Assembly: GCA_033558025.1 (NCBI GenBank) | Contig: JAUCEF010000018.1 | Span: forward strand, 4,526,001 to 4,590,000 | Direction of reading: 5' to 3' | Origin: Phytophthora sp. 'mugwort' | Taxonomy: Eukaryota; Oomycota; Peronosporomycetes; Peronosporales; Peronosporaceae | DNA length: 64,000 bases | Shown here: positions 42,440 to 54,239 of the stretch, in pieces | Numbering within the stretch: the stretch's first letter is position 1 | Layout of the letters: every line of letters begins with the position of its first letter | Notes under the pieces: generated by a model | What the model saw: the letters and a program-made list of their open reading frames with translations, nothing else | What the model was told of the DNA's origin: nothing | Database searches by the model: none | Made by a program: the position numbers and the translations under genes

Positions 42440-43970
42440 CGCAAACCGACTGCAGCGTTCACTGTCCAATTCTCGACCTCCCCATGACGTCCCGACAACT
42501 CGCCGCATTCTTCTTCACGCCTCTGAAGCCAGGGCTCTACCGCTGCAATATCTGCGCGCTACCCCGCAAGCAAGCCATCCATACAGGCTACAGCAACTTG
42601 ATGTCTCATCTGCACTCGATCCACCCCACGTACGACGAGGAGTATGCTGCTGAGTTTCAACAGCGAAACGTGACCTCCATAGAAGTCTTTGGCTTCGTGG
42701 ACGAGACTACAGCCACATGTACGACCGGCTTCGTTGGATCGTCGAGCGTAACATTCCATTGTGCGAGGTGGAGAACCCCTGACACGATAGCTTGTCCGAA
42801 TGCACCCTACATCGGCGGTGACACTGAAGTCCTACATGAAAAAGGTAGCTACCAGTGTCTGTGCTACAATCGCGGAGGAGATGGGCAAGTGGGGGCTTCG
42901 GAAATCAGTGGGACGGATGACCTTTGGTACGCACCACTTCGTCGGGGGGGGGGGGGGGGGGGTTCGTCATCCACTATATTGCAAACAGCCGCGTCGAGTG
43001 CCTGATTGGTCTGTCTTCTGTGGAGGACGGGCAGACGGCTAGCGCTCAAATTGAGTGTTTTGAAGCGATTCTTGCGGTGTACGGCAAGTCTACGAAGATG
43101 ATCAAGTTTGTGGTGGGTGATAATTGCTCCACCAACCAGAGCCTAGCCACGAGGCTAAACGTCCCTATAGTATGGTGCGCCAGCCATCGATTCAACTTGG
43201 CGATGGTCAAGTTTATCTCCGACTCCGAGGATTTGATTTCTCAGATACGTCGCTTAATGATGAACCTAAGACTTCCCAGCAATTCCGCTCAACTGGCTCT
43301 CCACACCCATTTCCTTGTCGAGAAATCAAATGCGACTCGGTGGCCAGTGTGGAAGATGATCGACAAATACGTCCGTATCCAAGATGCAACCAAAACATGG
43401 CTGCGGTGGAAGACTTGCTGCCCCGTGGGAGCTCGCACCGCCGCATCTTGGCATTGGACCAGAAGCTGGAGGGGATGAACAGCGTGTGCGAGAAGCTGCA
43501 GCACCAAAGCGCACCCTCGTGGATGCCCTCTCTCTCTTTGCCACATACGTCGACAAGTACCCCGCGATGAGCAGTTACTTCGCTGCGGATGCTAATATTG
43601 TGCATTCCCTGGTATTTGAAAGGGCTGCGGTTAAGATTTCAAGCCCACGCCGAGCGGAAGACGATCGAGCCATTTTGAGGCTCAACGACTTCTGCTCCGC
43701 AAGAAGAGCCACCTGCGGTGGACTTCGCGACGGAGGTGCTGCGTCAGGCGAAGAAGCCTCGAAGGGCTCAGAGCACCTTGGCGGACTATGTACCGCTGCT
43801 CGGTGCAATCTCCCAACTAGTAACAGGTGCGAGCGCTTATTTTCGGAGTGTAAGTATGTACTTGAGTCCCATCGCTCGTCATGCACCCTTCAGACTGTAA
43901 GAGACTGATGTTCTTGAAGGCCAACAGCGATCCCTGGAATGCGTCTACGCTTGCTTCATGGTTAGGAGTC
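42440..43970 (+). pseudogene. hAT transposase with BED zinc finger
   Basis: The N-terminal BED-type finger reads LYRCNICALPRKQAIHTGYS, then NLMSHLHSIHP (C-x2-C...H-x4-H, about 42537-42630). A frame change and a run of 19 G (42944-42962) break the gene. The central RNase H-like region follows: CLIGLSSVEDGQTASAQIEC, FVVGDNCSTNQSLATRLNVP, IVWCASHRFNLAMVKFISDS (43000-43215), as in hAT elements (VxDNxxxN, GCxxHxxxL). The C-terminal dimerisation segment is LPTSNRCERLFSECKYVLES HRSS (about 43815-43880), matching PTSxxxERxFSxxxxxxxxxR. It is inactive through frameshifts. The 8-bp target duplication was not located. Confidence 0.88.
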
Positions 43971-45604
43971 GCCTAAGGAAGCCTCAATACATTGAGTATT
44001 GCAGTATTACGGATAATTATTTGACTAAATATTTTACTATATCTTACTGACGTGCTCGATCTGCGTGTGCGGAGTATTTATTTTTGGAGCCCTGGAATAC
44101 CTGTTTATTTGTTCGTTTCTTTCCTTGGTTTTTGTTTTTCTGCTTATTTCGAAGGTTTGACTCTCCCGATTCATGTTGGTACCTCGCTTTGTAGAGACTG
44201 TTGTTGTGAGTGCACCGGTTTCGCTGTGCGATGAACTAGTTTTTCGCACTATTTTTGTTTTGGAAGATTGGACAGGTAAAATCACAACAAGCAAATACAA
44301 AGTTATGACTGTAACTAGTACATTAATGCTATAACGTTAGGAGCAGATTTGCTACGTCCGAATGGCGGGGTCTTGTGTCGGACTTGAAGTCGGCACTGAT
44401 CTAGATTCAGCTAAAATATATGAAAAATAATTTATTTCTGGTCGGTATTTATATGGATGAATATTGTCACATGTCCGACCGTACTTAAGTGCGTATTGAA
44501 CAAAAGTCTAGTCACGCTCTGACCGGAATTTAGCACGATTGCCCTATCCCTGGGGAAATCGTTATGCATACATTCCCAAGATAAGTTTATTGCATTTTGC
44601 TTATTGGTCGGATGCTCCGACTCGGAGCAATGTCACCGGCGAGCATGCTTGTGGTCTGCTACCGTGTGCGGAGCACGCGAATGCAAACCCAGGACCCAGC
44701 TTGCTCTGTTGATAGACGGAGGCTTCGCGGGCGAGCCATAACGGGTTTAGGGCTCCCTCACCATCGAACCCAGCGAGCCTTTGGGGTTATATGGGTCAGT
44801 GAGAGGTGATACCTTAGATGTGACACCCCTCCAAAAGCACTGTCTCTGTACAGGTCGGAGCGGGTCGTAGCATTTATGCTATGGCTTGTTTTAAATGTGT
44901 CAAGCCTTCCGCGCTCAGCTTCTTTACCAAGATCTTCCTTCCTACTGAAGAGGTACGAAAGGTATTAATCCCTCGTGGGCTCCCTCCCACCAGAGCAAAA
45001 TGACTGATGGGAATTGTGAATCCTATCATGTACTTAAAGCTTAGGGGCATCAACCCTCGTATTAACGGAATGGCCAAGTCTTACGAAGGGCTCCACAAAA
45101 TGATAGAAATATACAATAGCAGTGCGTTTGTCGGATCGGGTTTTCTATGCTGTATAGTCAGGAATTCTGGAAACTGTATCCCCAGGTCAGGTGCTGATTT
45201 CCTTCTCGCCGGTAGAAGACGAGAGTAGTCTGAATGCTCAGGGCCCCAGGGATTTCTTGTCACGTTGATCGAGTCCGGACGCCCGCGGTCCTGGATTTTG
45301 TTTGTCGGCCTGGATAACTGTTCGGGAAAATGTCACCACGTGTATGAGCTCAAAACATTTGTAAGTAACGGTTAAGGTGCGTCAGCTTGTGTAGACCCCT
45401 TTTGTTGGTATCGATAGTACGTGTGTGCTCCGTGCAATGCGTCAAGCGTGTATCTTTCGCAGGCAACAGAGTCACTAAGTCTATGCGCATCGAAATGACT
45501 GGATGAGGGTGCTTCCCGGTGGCTTATGACCTAAATCCCTCCAAACCCGAGGTCCCCCCCCCCCCCGTCTCGGAGGGCGTTGTTTTTCTGACGCTCAATG
45601 ACGG
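43971..45604. other. Unassigned intergenic sequence
   Basis: No coding block or element end is supported. There is an AT-rich first part, then mixed sequence with short open frames (about 70 codons at 44597 and 45007) that lack motifs. A C run lies at 45556-45566. Confidence 0.4.
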
Positions 45605-46190
45605 ATATCCCGACTGAGGACAACTATGAACGGCAACGTCGGCGATTTCGAAGAGAGCAGCGACTCTAGCGACTTCGAGGCACTTCGGGTAGGTAAGGTG
45701 TTCGAGTCAGCAACGCTTGTCTTGCATGCTGTTCAAGACTACACTCTTGCTCAAGCACAAGAGGTGAATGTCACGCAGCGAAGTGGTATGCACCCCTTCA
45801 TCTGTTGTGCATCAGACGACAGCAGCTTCGTTGTTCCAGTTTACCGGAAGCGTCGCGCTGATAAGACTTACGGGCCTTGGTATATCTCTTCATTTGAAGA
45901 GGAGCATGTGAACTCCGTATCTAGTGCTAATCCCCAAATTGCTGAGCTTCCTACTTTTGCGAGAGTTGTTCGTGCAAATTGCACCGTATTGGCAGGTTCG
46001 TTCGTTGACGGGTCAGATTCAGGCGCGCGATGGAATATCGCTTGTGAAGAAACGCCGGACGCGATACCGAGCTCGACAGCAATTTAACAATGTAGGAGAT
46101 GAATATCTCGCTATATTCTACCGAAACATTCCAGGATATGACCGACGCCTGCGGTGAGATCGGGACCGGAGTCAGCGATCTCGTCAGTAT
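45605..46190 (+). pseudogene. MULE-like transposase, N-terminal fragment
   Basis: The open frame at 45626-46087 reads SSDSSDFEALRVGKVFESAT, LVLHAVQDYTLAQAQEVNVT, PFICCASDDSSFVVPVYRKR and YGPWYISSFEEEHVNSVSSA, the N-terminal zinc-binding region typical of Phytophthora Mutator-like transposases. A frame change leads to GISLVKKRRTRYRARQQFNN, which continues the same family. The catalytic MULE core is absent: sequence is lost after about 46190, and a PiggyBac-like end begins at 46320. Confidence 0.65.
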
Positions 46191-46319
46191 CTTCTTTTAA
46201 CGAACTCACTTCTCGGACCATTACACTCCCTGCCTCTCGTGAATTTGTGCCGAGTCGGTTCCTCTCGGTACACGTGGGACCCCGATTAGGGTCGCCCGGT
46301 GTTGCCGAGGTGAAATTAA

Positions 46320-46345
46320 CCCTTTAACGACTGGACCAAATCTAA
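46320..46345 (+). repeat. Candidate left end of PiggyBac C
   Basis: TTAA at 46316-46319 is followed by CCCTTTAACGACTGGACC, resembling the PiggyBac B ends (CCCTTTGCGCGAC). No matching partner was found beyond the transposase start at 49316, so the right end is lost or diverged. Confidence 0.55.
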
Positions 46346-46379
46346 GAGATCCGCTTGGCCCTCTTTCAGGCTCAATCAA

Positions 46380-46935
46380 ATGGCTGTGCAATTTCAAACC
46401 AATCAGAAGAGCGTAGGGCAGTGTGTGGGGATCCTTTCAGAACAAGATATCCGTCAAATCGGCATTTCCACTTTGTTCATAACACAGCTCTACACTCGGG
46501 CTAAGCGCGACTCGCGAGACACGATGGACATCCATTTGCTCATCCACGAGGACCCGTCGACCGGTACCAGCGTGCCGCCCAGCAGCTCTTGCAGCGGTAC
46601 TGCAACAGCAACGACGGCTTCCCAGCCGCGGCCTCCTCGGCGCGGAGAATGCAAAACACCGAGTGTATGTGCGGCTGCTGTGGTGGACTCGATTGTGAGT
46701 GGGTACGCCATGGAGAAGCCCCTTATAGATACAGGTTTACGCTTGCAGAAGACGCTGCCACGAAGGAAGTGTCGCAATCGCTCTATCCGGTTGTCCGTAT
46801 GTCGACTGTATCTCTATGTGAAGCACGGGAGCATGCGGGGAGTAGCTCCAGCGTGTATCAACTCGGTTTGTTGCAGATATGGCCAGAAAATAAAAGCGTA
46901 TGTATTATGCTGTTGGCAGGGTAAGCTCCGCAACG
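46380..46935. other. Unassigned segment with a 188-codon open frame
   Basis: A plus-strand frame (46380-46946) is open but has no recognised motif. It lies between the putative element end and the 3' end of the PiggyBac C transposase, so it is probably element 3' sequence. Confidence 0.35.
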
Positions 46936-49316
46936 CTAGTGATTGACGTATTTGATCGTTTCCGTGTGAATGCTACCCAGGACCATATGTTGAAGACCTG
47001 CATACTGCATCAAGCGCTTGACGAAGTTCAGGCGAACGTGCTTTGAAGACATCTTGATAGTGAAAGTGCTGAAACATTCGACGTGAAATCCCCTTTCGCA
47101 TTGTGTGCAGCCGTACCGTGACTTCTTGGATAGCGCTCGGAGACTACATAGGTAGCATGTCAGCTTCTCGGTGTTGTGCATAGTTGAATTCGACGTAATA
47201 ATATGCAGCGACGTATCAGCTCCAACAACATCCTCTAAAGCGTCACTGCGCCGCTTTTGCTCACGGCGTGCGTTTTGGCGTCGAACCTCTGTCATCGATT
47301 TTGTCAAGCTGTCGGTGATCCTCATCTTGAATGCTCGCAGTGTGATTATCGATAATGTCGTCCTCTTCAAAAAGGCGTACGCATTTATTGAAGCAATGTC
47401 TAAAAGCCAGGTATAGAGGGTCATATCTAGCCGCTTTACCCTGCGTCTATTTGGAATTGTTGAGCGGAGCTGGTCGACTCGGTCCACTCCGTTCATGAAT
47501 CGATTGTACACAGCGATAATTGTAGACGCCATAAAATCTTTCTATGCAGGACACGATCATCCGTCCAGCGTTGGATGGGAAACAGAACGTGGCAACATGT
47601 CACTGCCTCATCCTATTTTCCACTTAGTGTTCGTGTAGTTGGTGTTGCCCGTAGATCGTTGCTATAGAAGATCACAACTTTGTGATCTTTACACGATATA
47701 TCCTGCTCGATCGGCTAGCTGTAAGGTTGGTCGGAACGGTATTTGTCGTGATTTTGGTAGACCTTTCTGAGCTTACCGTGAACAGCTTCCTTTTTCTTCC
47801 AGTCAGACTCTAGATCAACAGCAGCAACGCTCCCATTCGCCGCCTTCAGCTTCAGCTACTCGTTTAACTGAGGCTTCTACGCGTGCCTTATTCCATTTTT
47901 TATTTTGTCGATCAGGTTGAGGCGCACAGTTCCAGTCATGTGCACTTCACCGTCCGTGAATGCATGTATGACTCTTGCAAATGTGTGCCGAGTATAAAAG
48001 TTATCTGAGACCACAAGGCGATAACCACTAGGAGAACGGAGCGTTTTTTGCTTGGTGCCCTATCCTGGCTAGCCACAGCGCAGCCGCTGACTTGGAACTT
48101 ACAGCAATATTGCTGTAAGTTCACACCTGAGGTTGTTATAAAGCGATGTACATAGCGAAGGAAACAGTTGTGTATACCTTTGTGCAGGTGTAGTTTGTTC
48201 GAAGTTGTCGAATGCGTCGTCCCACAGTGTGTGGACGTAAAGTGCATCCCACCCGACGACGGCGTAAAAGCGCACACCGTATTTGTCAGGCTTGGAAGGC
48301 ATATACGTCCGAGACCTTGAACGTGCTTTGGCCGGAACTGTCATTTCGTCGATGCTGCTCATACAAGTAGGCACAGCAAACTCAGCGAAGAGCTTCTGAA
48401 AGTGAGCGAGAATTATTCTGCTGTGCCACAATGGATATCGTAGTTTGTCTAGTGTTGGGTCTACAGGAGCGTGGAATTGTATTGCGGATCGAATGTGCTG
48501 AAAGCTTGTTCTTGTCATAGATTTTTTGAATGCTGGCTGACCAAGAAATCGACTGTCTGACCAATACTCGGAAATTTGACTTAGCGGACAGATACGCATT
48601 GCAATCCCGAGACCGCAGTAAGCGTTGAGCTCGCTTTCAGTTAGTTTTAACTGTCCTCTTGACGTGAGAACGTCTGAGTTCCACGTCAGTAGGCTCCGCC
48701 GAAACGTGTCCGTGGCGAAGAGAGCAAACAGCCCGAATTCAGCGTGTTCACGGTACGCTTTGTTGCCTTTGGCTTCGACAACAATGTGGAGACAACACTG
48801 CATCTTTAGAGACTGCATATATGCCTTTCCAATTGGACTAGGCGCGTAAATATTCGAGGTCTTGGTGCTAAAAATTATGTCGCGAGCGTGAAGATGCATG
48901 TCGTTTTGTCCACTAAAGTGGCCATCAGTGTTGTTGACAGGTTGATACCTTGAAGCAATATGAAGTTGTAGGTGCTGCGGCAGCTCACCAGCACCACTGG
49001 CCAGCAGTTAGCGAGCTCCGTCAAGCTGCAGGTCGCACGCGCCGTGGGCGGGCAAGTCTCGAGCTCCGTCTAGCTGCAAGTCGCGAGCTCCGTCTAGCTG
49101 CAGGTTGCACGCGTCAGTGACGGGGAAGCCCCGAGCTCCGTCAAGTTGCAGGTCGCCAGCTTCGTCGAGCCGCAGGTCGGCCGCGTCGTCGAAAGGGGAG
49201 TCATCCTGCAGCCGTAGTTCCCAATCGTTCACGAGCGACTCCACGGCGTTGCTTTCGATGCTGTATTCTTGCTGCTGCTCGAGCTCCTCCCACTCATTGC
49301 CCACCGTTCTCTCCAT
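46936..49316 (-). pseudogene. PiggyBac C transposase
   Basis: Minus strand. The N-terminus (49316-49008) is acidic, with tandem DLQLDGAR-type repeats. The core frame (48899-48099, 266 residues) has ELNAYCGLGIAMRICPLSQI, SEYWSDSRFLGQPAFKKSMT, CMSSIDEMTVPAKARSRSRT (first catalytic Asp) and YMPSKPDKYGVRFYAVVGW. A shifted block near 48030-47900 reads YRLVVSDNFYTRHTFARVIH (second Asp). The last frame (47532-46936) has VYNRFMNGVDRVDQLRSTIP (third Asp), LDMTLYTWLLDIASINAYAF, and the C-terminal Cys-rich finger TCYLCSLRALSKKSRYGCTQ with CERGFHVECF. All three catalytic aspartates are recognisable, so this is the best-preserved PiggyBac here, spoiled by a few frameshifts. Confidence 0.9.
49012..49180 (-). 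repeat. 24-bp coding minisatellite in PiggyBac C N-terminus
   Basis: Units such as CGAGCTCCGTC(A/T)AGCTGCAG recur at about 49012, 49060, 49084, 49132 and 49156. They encode (D)LQLDGAR-type repeats on the minus strand. Confidence 0.75.
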
Positions 49317-51309
49317 CGTTGATGAACTTGACGTCGGAAAACCTGTTTGCCGCTTATATCGCTGTTATGAATCGATTGCACTCCAAAATAGCTGCCCCGC
49401 CGTCGCCCAGCCACCACATCTATATTTAGCCAATTAAACTTGCTCTTTGGGTCGATTAGAGGTCCATACGGACCTCTGTGTGGTTCGGTAGTTAAACGGC
49501 TAAGTAGGTCCACCACGCTCCACATTTCGACCGCCTCCTTGCGGGCAACTCGACAGCAGTCTGTCCCACTCTCAATACATTTGGTCCCATATACTGCATT
49601 CCCTCCGCAAATGAGCCAAGGTTTTCTTCGATGTGGCCCTCATCGCAGCAGATCTATAGACTCTAGCGGAGTCTCCGTTAGGGGCTCGACGATAGATTTA
49701 TCGCTTCAGGCGAGACTTCGGCCTATCGTAACCGAACTTGTTGCTTCGAGCAGCGCGGGATCGGCGCTCCTGCTCCGCGTACATCGGTATCGCTTCCTTC
49801 GCTGACACACGGGTCACTGGAAGCTCTACATCAGCCCCAAAAGTGATCGCTTCTTCTTTCGTGTGCTTTAGCCGTCCCCGTCACGGCCCGACCCACACTA
49901 TTCAACACTGGTTCTTGACCGGGGCACCGACTATCATCTTAAACTGCGTCAGATATGTGTATGCGATACAAACGTTGTCAGTCCGCTGCTGCTTCGACTC
50001 TCTTGCACCGCTTATTGCGAACGCTTCCTCAGTTAATACACGTGTAGACATTTCCCATAGCAGCTCAGTGAGCCAAAAACTTAGTGGCCATGGGGAAACC
50101 CCTATATTTAGTGCGCCGGCCACAGCTACAACCTTGCCGCTCAACGGATTGTAGAAGCTCATAGTGAGATCATTAGCGGCGTCCACAAAAAACATTTTAG
50201 AGCTGGACTCTGTTAAAGAATCCGTTAGCTGAGATACGGCTACCAATATACATCCAAGCTCAAGAACGAGACGAGGTGGAACGATACAAAGAAGATGGTC
50301 AGACGTTGCGATGAGATTATTTCTACGCTCCGTCTGATGAGTACCAATGTCGCAGTCGAATGTGGCGTGGACAGGCAGATGCTGACGGCGCCTTGAGGCT
50401 ATGAAAGTGTCGGTTTTTGAAGGGTATGGCCAAGCTGGACAGGGCGATGTTTGAGCTTCAGAGCAGGCCTCTACCATGCTCCAGGTCCGTCATTTCGATA
50501 ACGCCGTCGACAATTATCCAACTACGAAGCCGTACATGATTGCGAACGTCGCGATCGTCAATATGGACCATTCGTGTGGACGGTGGTCATGCTACAGTCG
50601 GGCAGAAGCCCCGCCAACATCAATATGATCGCTGCCGACTTTGCTCGCTGGTGGAGGCGACAGCTCGCAACCTCGGAATAAAAACGCCGATCAAACAGGT
50701 ATTATATCATTTAACTGCACTTCATTGAGATTAACGCGCAAGTAACACCTCTATTTGGCTCTGGCTTTTATTACATGCAGCGGTGCTCTTTAAGTACGTT
50801 TAAAGGTGACGCAGGCGTGGAGCCAGCTCTCTACGAACACAATTCTAATGGATTTTGTGCCAGTGGGCTGCTGCCAAATTCCACATTGTATTGCATCTGC
50901 AGACCTAATCCTGGACTGGAGAATCTATCTCTGCTCGAAGGCTCCCCCGTAGGCGAAGACCATGACTTCGAATTTAGCGGCATCGTAGACGAATCGGTTA
51001 TATGACTAATAATAGATGTCTTTGCTCATTGTTTCATGAGTACAACGCCTGATGGAGGCACATGCGGACGAATTCCTGGTAGCCCACGCAGAGATAGTGC
51101 AATTCAACGGCAGTTAGTTTACGCCCCAACAGTCAACGCGGTAGATCGGACGCAGAGGCGGGTACAGCTCAAACGCCCACAACCATGCGGTATGTACACG
51201 TTTGCGCCGTCTCTAATCCCGCATTGTCCTGCTATCGTGTCTAGCAGGTGAATACGACGAATAAGAAGGCATCAGTTCGCCTCTGCCCCAACGACACCTT
51301 CTCGCACTA
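49317..51309. other. Unassigned sequence between PiggyBac C and D
   Basis: A 191-codon minus-strand frame (50477-49902) contains SRRRQHLPVHATFDCDIGTH and KMFFVDAANDLTMSFYNPLS, which looks coding, but I do not recognise it. A short plus-strand piece near 50583 (ATVGQKPRQHQYDRCRLCS) resembles the Cys-rich tail of a PiggyBac transposase. A palindrome AGGTCCATACGGACCT lies at 49459-49474. Confidence 0.4.
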
Positions 51310-53640
51310 TGGAGGTCGTTGAAGGTGTCTCACCGCACGACACGGCTTTTCGTGATGAAGATGAGCTGAGCTCGGAATACGAAGACGATGGACATTATTC
51401 AGCTGGTAAGCTCCTGTATGTACATTTAGCATTTTATCTGGCGCTCTCTATGGTGTATCTGTTAGATAACGTGTAGCACCTTCACCGCAGACGCAGCGTA
51501 ACCTAAGTAGTGACTTTGGGAGCGCTGCCGATCCGCTTGCTCCGATCCTGAATTGCACCACTCAGTGTGAAGATCTCCCAATCGTAGACGAAGATGACGA
51601 CGGATCTCCAACTGACCAGGGTGCGTCAAAGTTGTACATACATGTTTGGCAACTGTGTCTAGCATGTATAACCATTATATTCGATTGATGTAGTCGTTAC
51701 CGGCCGCGCCGAGAACAGATTGGATGAATCGAAGTACGCATGCCTCGATTCAGATGGAGAGAACGATGAAGGGTCTGGATGGGAACGTGAGTGGCTTACT
51801 GGAGAGGATGAACCGTACTACGGCATTGATGAAAATGCCCCACCTCAGCCTGAGCTTCTTTTTATGCATCACTGTTGGATGCTGTCGGGGGCGTAGACCG
51901 AATTCCTGCCGGGAACGCGGAAGCGCCGTTGCTGAGGAACATGGCAAAGCGGGACTGGGCACCGCCGAAGAAGCAGACGCCATATGAATACCTTATGGGG
52001 CCTTACGAGCCGCGAGCTTCGACAGCAATGATGACGGACTATCCTAGGTTATATAACGGTGAACATGGACCTACCTCATGGGCGTTACAAGCTGCTGCCA
52101 TGCCGTCCGGCACCTTCTTATATTTCATGCAACCTGAACTATGGAAGGATATTGCGGGGTCTAGCAACGATTATTCTTTGAGAAGCTGGATGAGCGGGCT
52201 GAAGGCATCTACAACAAGCAAGTTGCCCGAGAGAGAAACATCCTGAGTTCAAGCGCAAGGAGCGCGACAGAATCAGAGCCGACCTCAACAAGATTGAAGC
52301 CATATCTGGTTGGGAGCTGTGCGTCTTTATCGGGCTGCTGATTGCTCGCACCATTTGCCGAAACAAAGAAAAACTGGAGTATCACTGGAAGACGACTACC
52401 GAAGACGCAATACCGCGAGGTGCTTTGGCCAGTTCATGATGCGAGACCGATTCATGCACCTGTCAAAACATATTCATTTCAGTGATAATTCAGCTCCAGC
52501 GGCTCTCAAAGATCAAGCGTGGAAGCTCCGGCCCATCATCAACTTCCTGCAGCAACGATTCCAGGCTAGTTACCTGCCGCCACCTACGATGGCCTTCGAC
52601 GAGGCATGTTGCCGTCCAGTCAAGCTTCAATCGAATGCGAGTGTTTATGAAAGATAAACCACATCGCTGGGGAACGAAGGTATCCATGCTGTGTTGCTCT
52701 ACGACTATGTATTGCCTCAGGTAAATCTCGAGTGGTCCTTCGGGGCTACTCGAGTTTTTCTTTTGGTACTAAAGTACCCTTATCGTGGACCAGACATACT
52801 AACGCGTGCTCTAATATGTACAATACAAGTTCGAGGACACTGATGGGCGCCGCCGACGTCCATGATTAGCTTCGCTTACAAAGGTAAGTATCACTATGAC
52901 GTATGTATACCTTATGCCTCTATGCTAAATGCGTATGTACATGATGTTCGCAGGTACTCGCTGCAGCTTCCGATCAGATACAAGAAGTATTACAAGTCCC
53001 TGCTTCTCAGACTGGTTGACCTTGCGGTGATCAACGCCTATATCGTCTACAATGCGCGTCGTGCTTCTGATGGAATGAGAAAACTCAGCCATGTGAAGTT
53101 TCTCAAGCAAATGTACTTAGAGCCTGCCAGCTCCGCGACGAAGATTTGTTTGCGGTGCTCAATAACACCGACCCGTCATCGAAGAAGCGCACGAAATCAT
53201 CGTCGGCAGGGCGCAACCGCGTCCAGAATGACGAGTGGCGGCCCAGCAACAACCAGCCTGGCCGCAAGGGGAGAACGCGTGTGTGCAAGGTGTGCTCGCT
53301 GCTAAAGGGGTCCCGGGGCGGGGACTCCTCGATATACTGCAGTGACTGCAAGCTCACCACAACGTCGAAGCGACCCCAAGCCTGGCGAGTGTTCCTGTGC
53401 GACAAAGCGGCGTAAGTTTAACGGCGTGCCGATGACCTTCATTAATATATGGCACCACGTGTGGAGGAACGGGACCTTGCTGCCGACGCTGGCGCGCAAG
53501 CGTAAGATCAGCGCCCGCATGACTGCCAAGAACCATGATGAGGAAAGTCCTGAGATGGAGAGGGGGCGTCAGGCGCAGAAGATGAAGATGTAAGTGATCC
53601 AGAGTCAGGAGGGCGTCCTCTACAAAAGAGAGCGTGCACA
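51310..53640 (+). pseudogene. PiggyBac D transposase with probable introns
   Basis: ATG 51310 opens an acidic N-terminus (FRDEDELSSEYEDDGHYSAG). Candidate introns with GT/AG ends: 51406-51490, 51621-51693, 52721-52829, 52884-52953. Coding blocks: SDGENDEGSGWEREWLTGED (51740); PTSWALQAAAMPSGTFLYFM (52070); ISGWELCVFIGLLIARTICR (52300); FGQFMMRDRFMHLSKHIHFS (52425) and LPPPTMAFDEACCRPVKLQS (first catalytic region, about 52580). The fourth intron separates FAYKG from RYSLQLPIRYKKYYKSLLLR, LVDLAVINAYIVYN (52950-53070). The Cys-rich tail is VCKVCSLLKGSRGGDSSIYC with SDC (53280-53350). The segment between FDE and the RYSLQ block is shortened, so the middle of the core is deleted. Confidence 0.85.
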
Positions 53641-54011
53641 GCCGAAGCTGCGGACTAAGCAAACGTTGCCTCCATAGTGTTGTGTTGCTTTCAGTATAGT
53701 AGTAGTGTCTGGTTTTGTCACGGTATACTCGCTGATAGCATCTCCCTTGGTCCATCTCGATTTTGTACTGCATCGCGCGGCTTTATCCATCGCTTTGGAC
53801 GGCTTTTGTCTGCATACATACACTTTTGTTGGTAATGCTTTAAATTCAGCACTCGTTATCATGAATATACACGATAAACGAGGAGCCGGATAAGCAGGTG
53901 TAGGTTTACGTTGCGCCTATCCAGCATACACGATATCAAAATATATAGAATTTTGTAAAGTAACCCTTACCCAGACATACAAGTTGTTTTAGGCGGATGG
54001 GGGCGCTGGAA

Positions 54012-54030
54012 GGTATCCGCGTTCAAGGGG
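54012..54030 (-). repeat. Right end of PiggyBac D
   Basis: GGTATCCGCGTTCAAGGGG precedes TTAA at 54031-54034; reversed it reads CCCCTTGAACGCGG. It lies about 400 bases beyond the transposase end. The left partner was not found upstream of 51310. Confidence 0.6.
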
Positions 54031-54239
54031 TTAAGTCATCAATTTGACTTGCTTTCAGTATTACTCCTGGTAAAAAGCATCCAATTTTAAACTTTCGCTT
54101 AACTACGATATTTCCCTATAACTACTATAATTTCATGAGACACTAAACTAAGAATTTATAAAAAAAAGTGTAGTAGTGTTGAAGTTACAAACTCGCCACG
54201 TACAGAACGAGATCTGCATGAAGCTGTTGTATGCTGTTA

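Noticed and set aside
42944..42962. Run of 19 G as a functional G-tract
   Set aside because: It lies in a decayed hAT gene at a frame change. A simple replication or assembly run is the easiest explanation.
46316..46345. Full PiggyBac C boundaries
   Set aside because: The left end is plausible, but no partner with TTAA was found beyond 49316, so the element is not given exact limits.
46380..46946. 188-codon open frame as a host gene
   Set aside because: No motif, no promoter match, and it lies between an element end and its transposase, so chance or element sequence is likelier.
49012..49180. CRISPR-like array
   Set aside because: The 24-base units are coding repeats without unique spacers, in a eukaryotic transposase.
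49902..50477. Minus-strand 191-codon frame as a recognised protein
   Set aside because: It looks coding but I cannot match it to any family, so it is mentioned only within the unassigned region.
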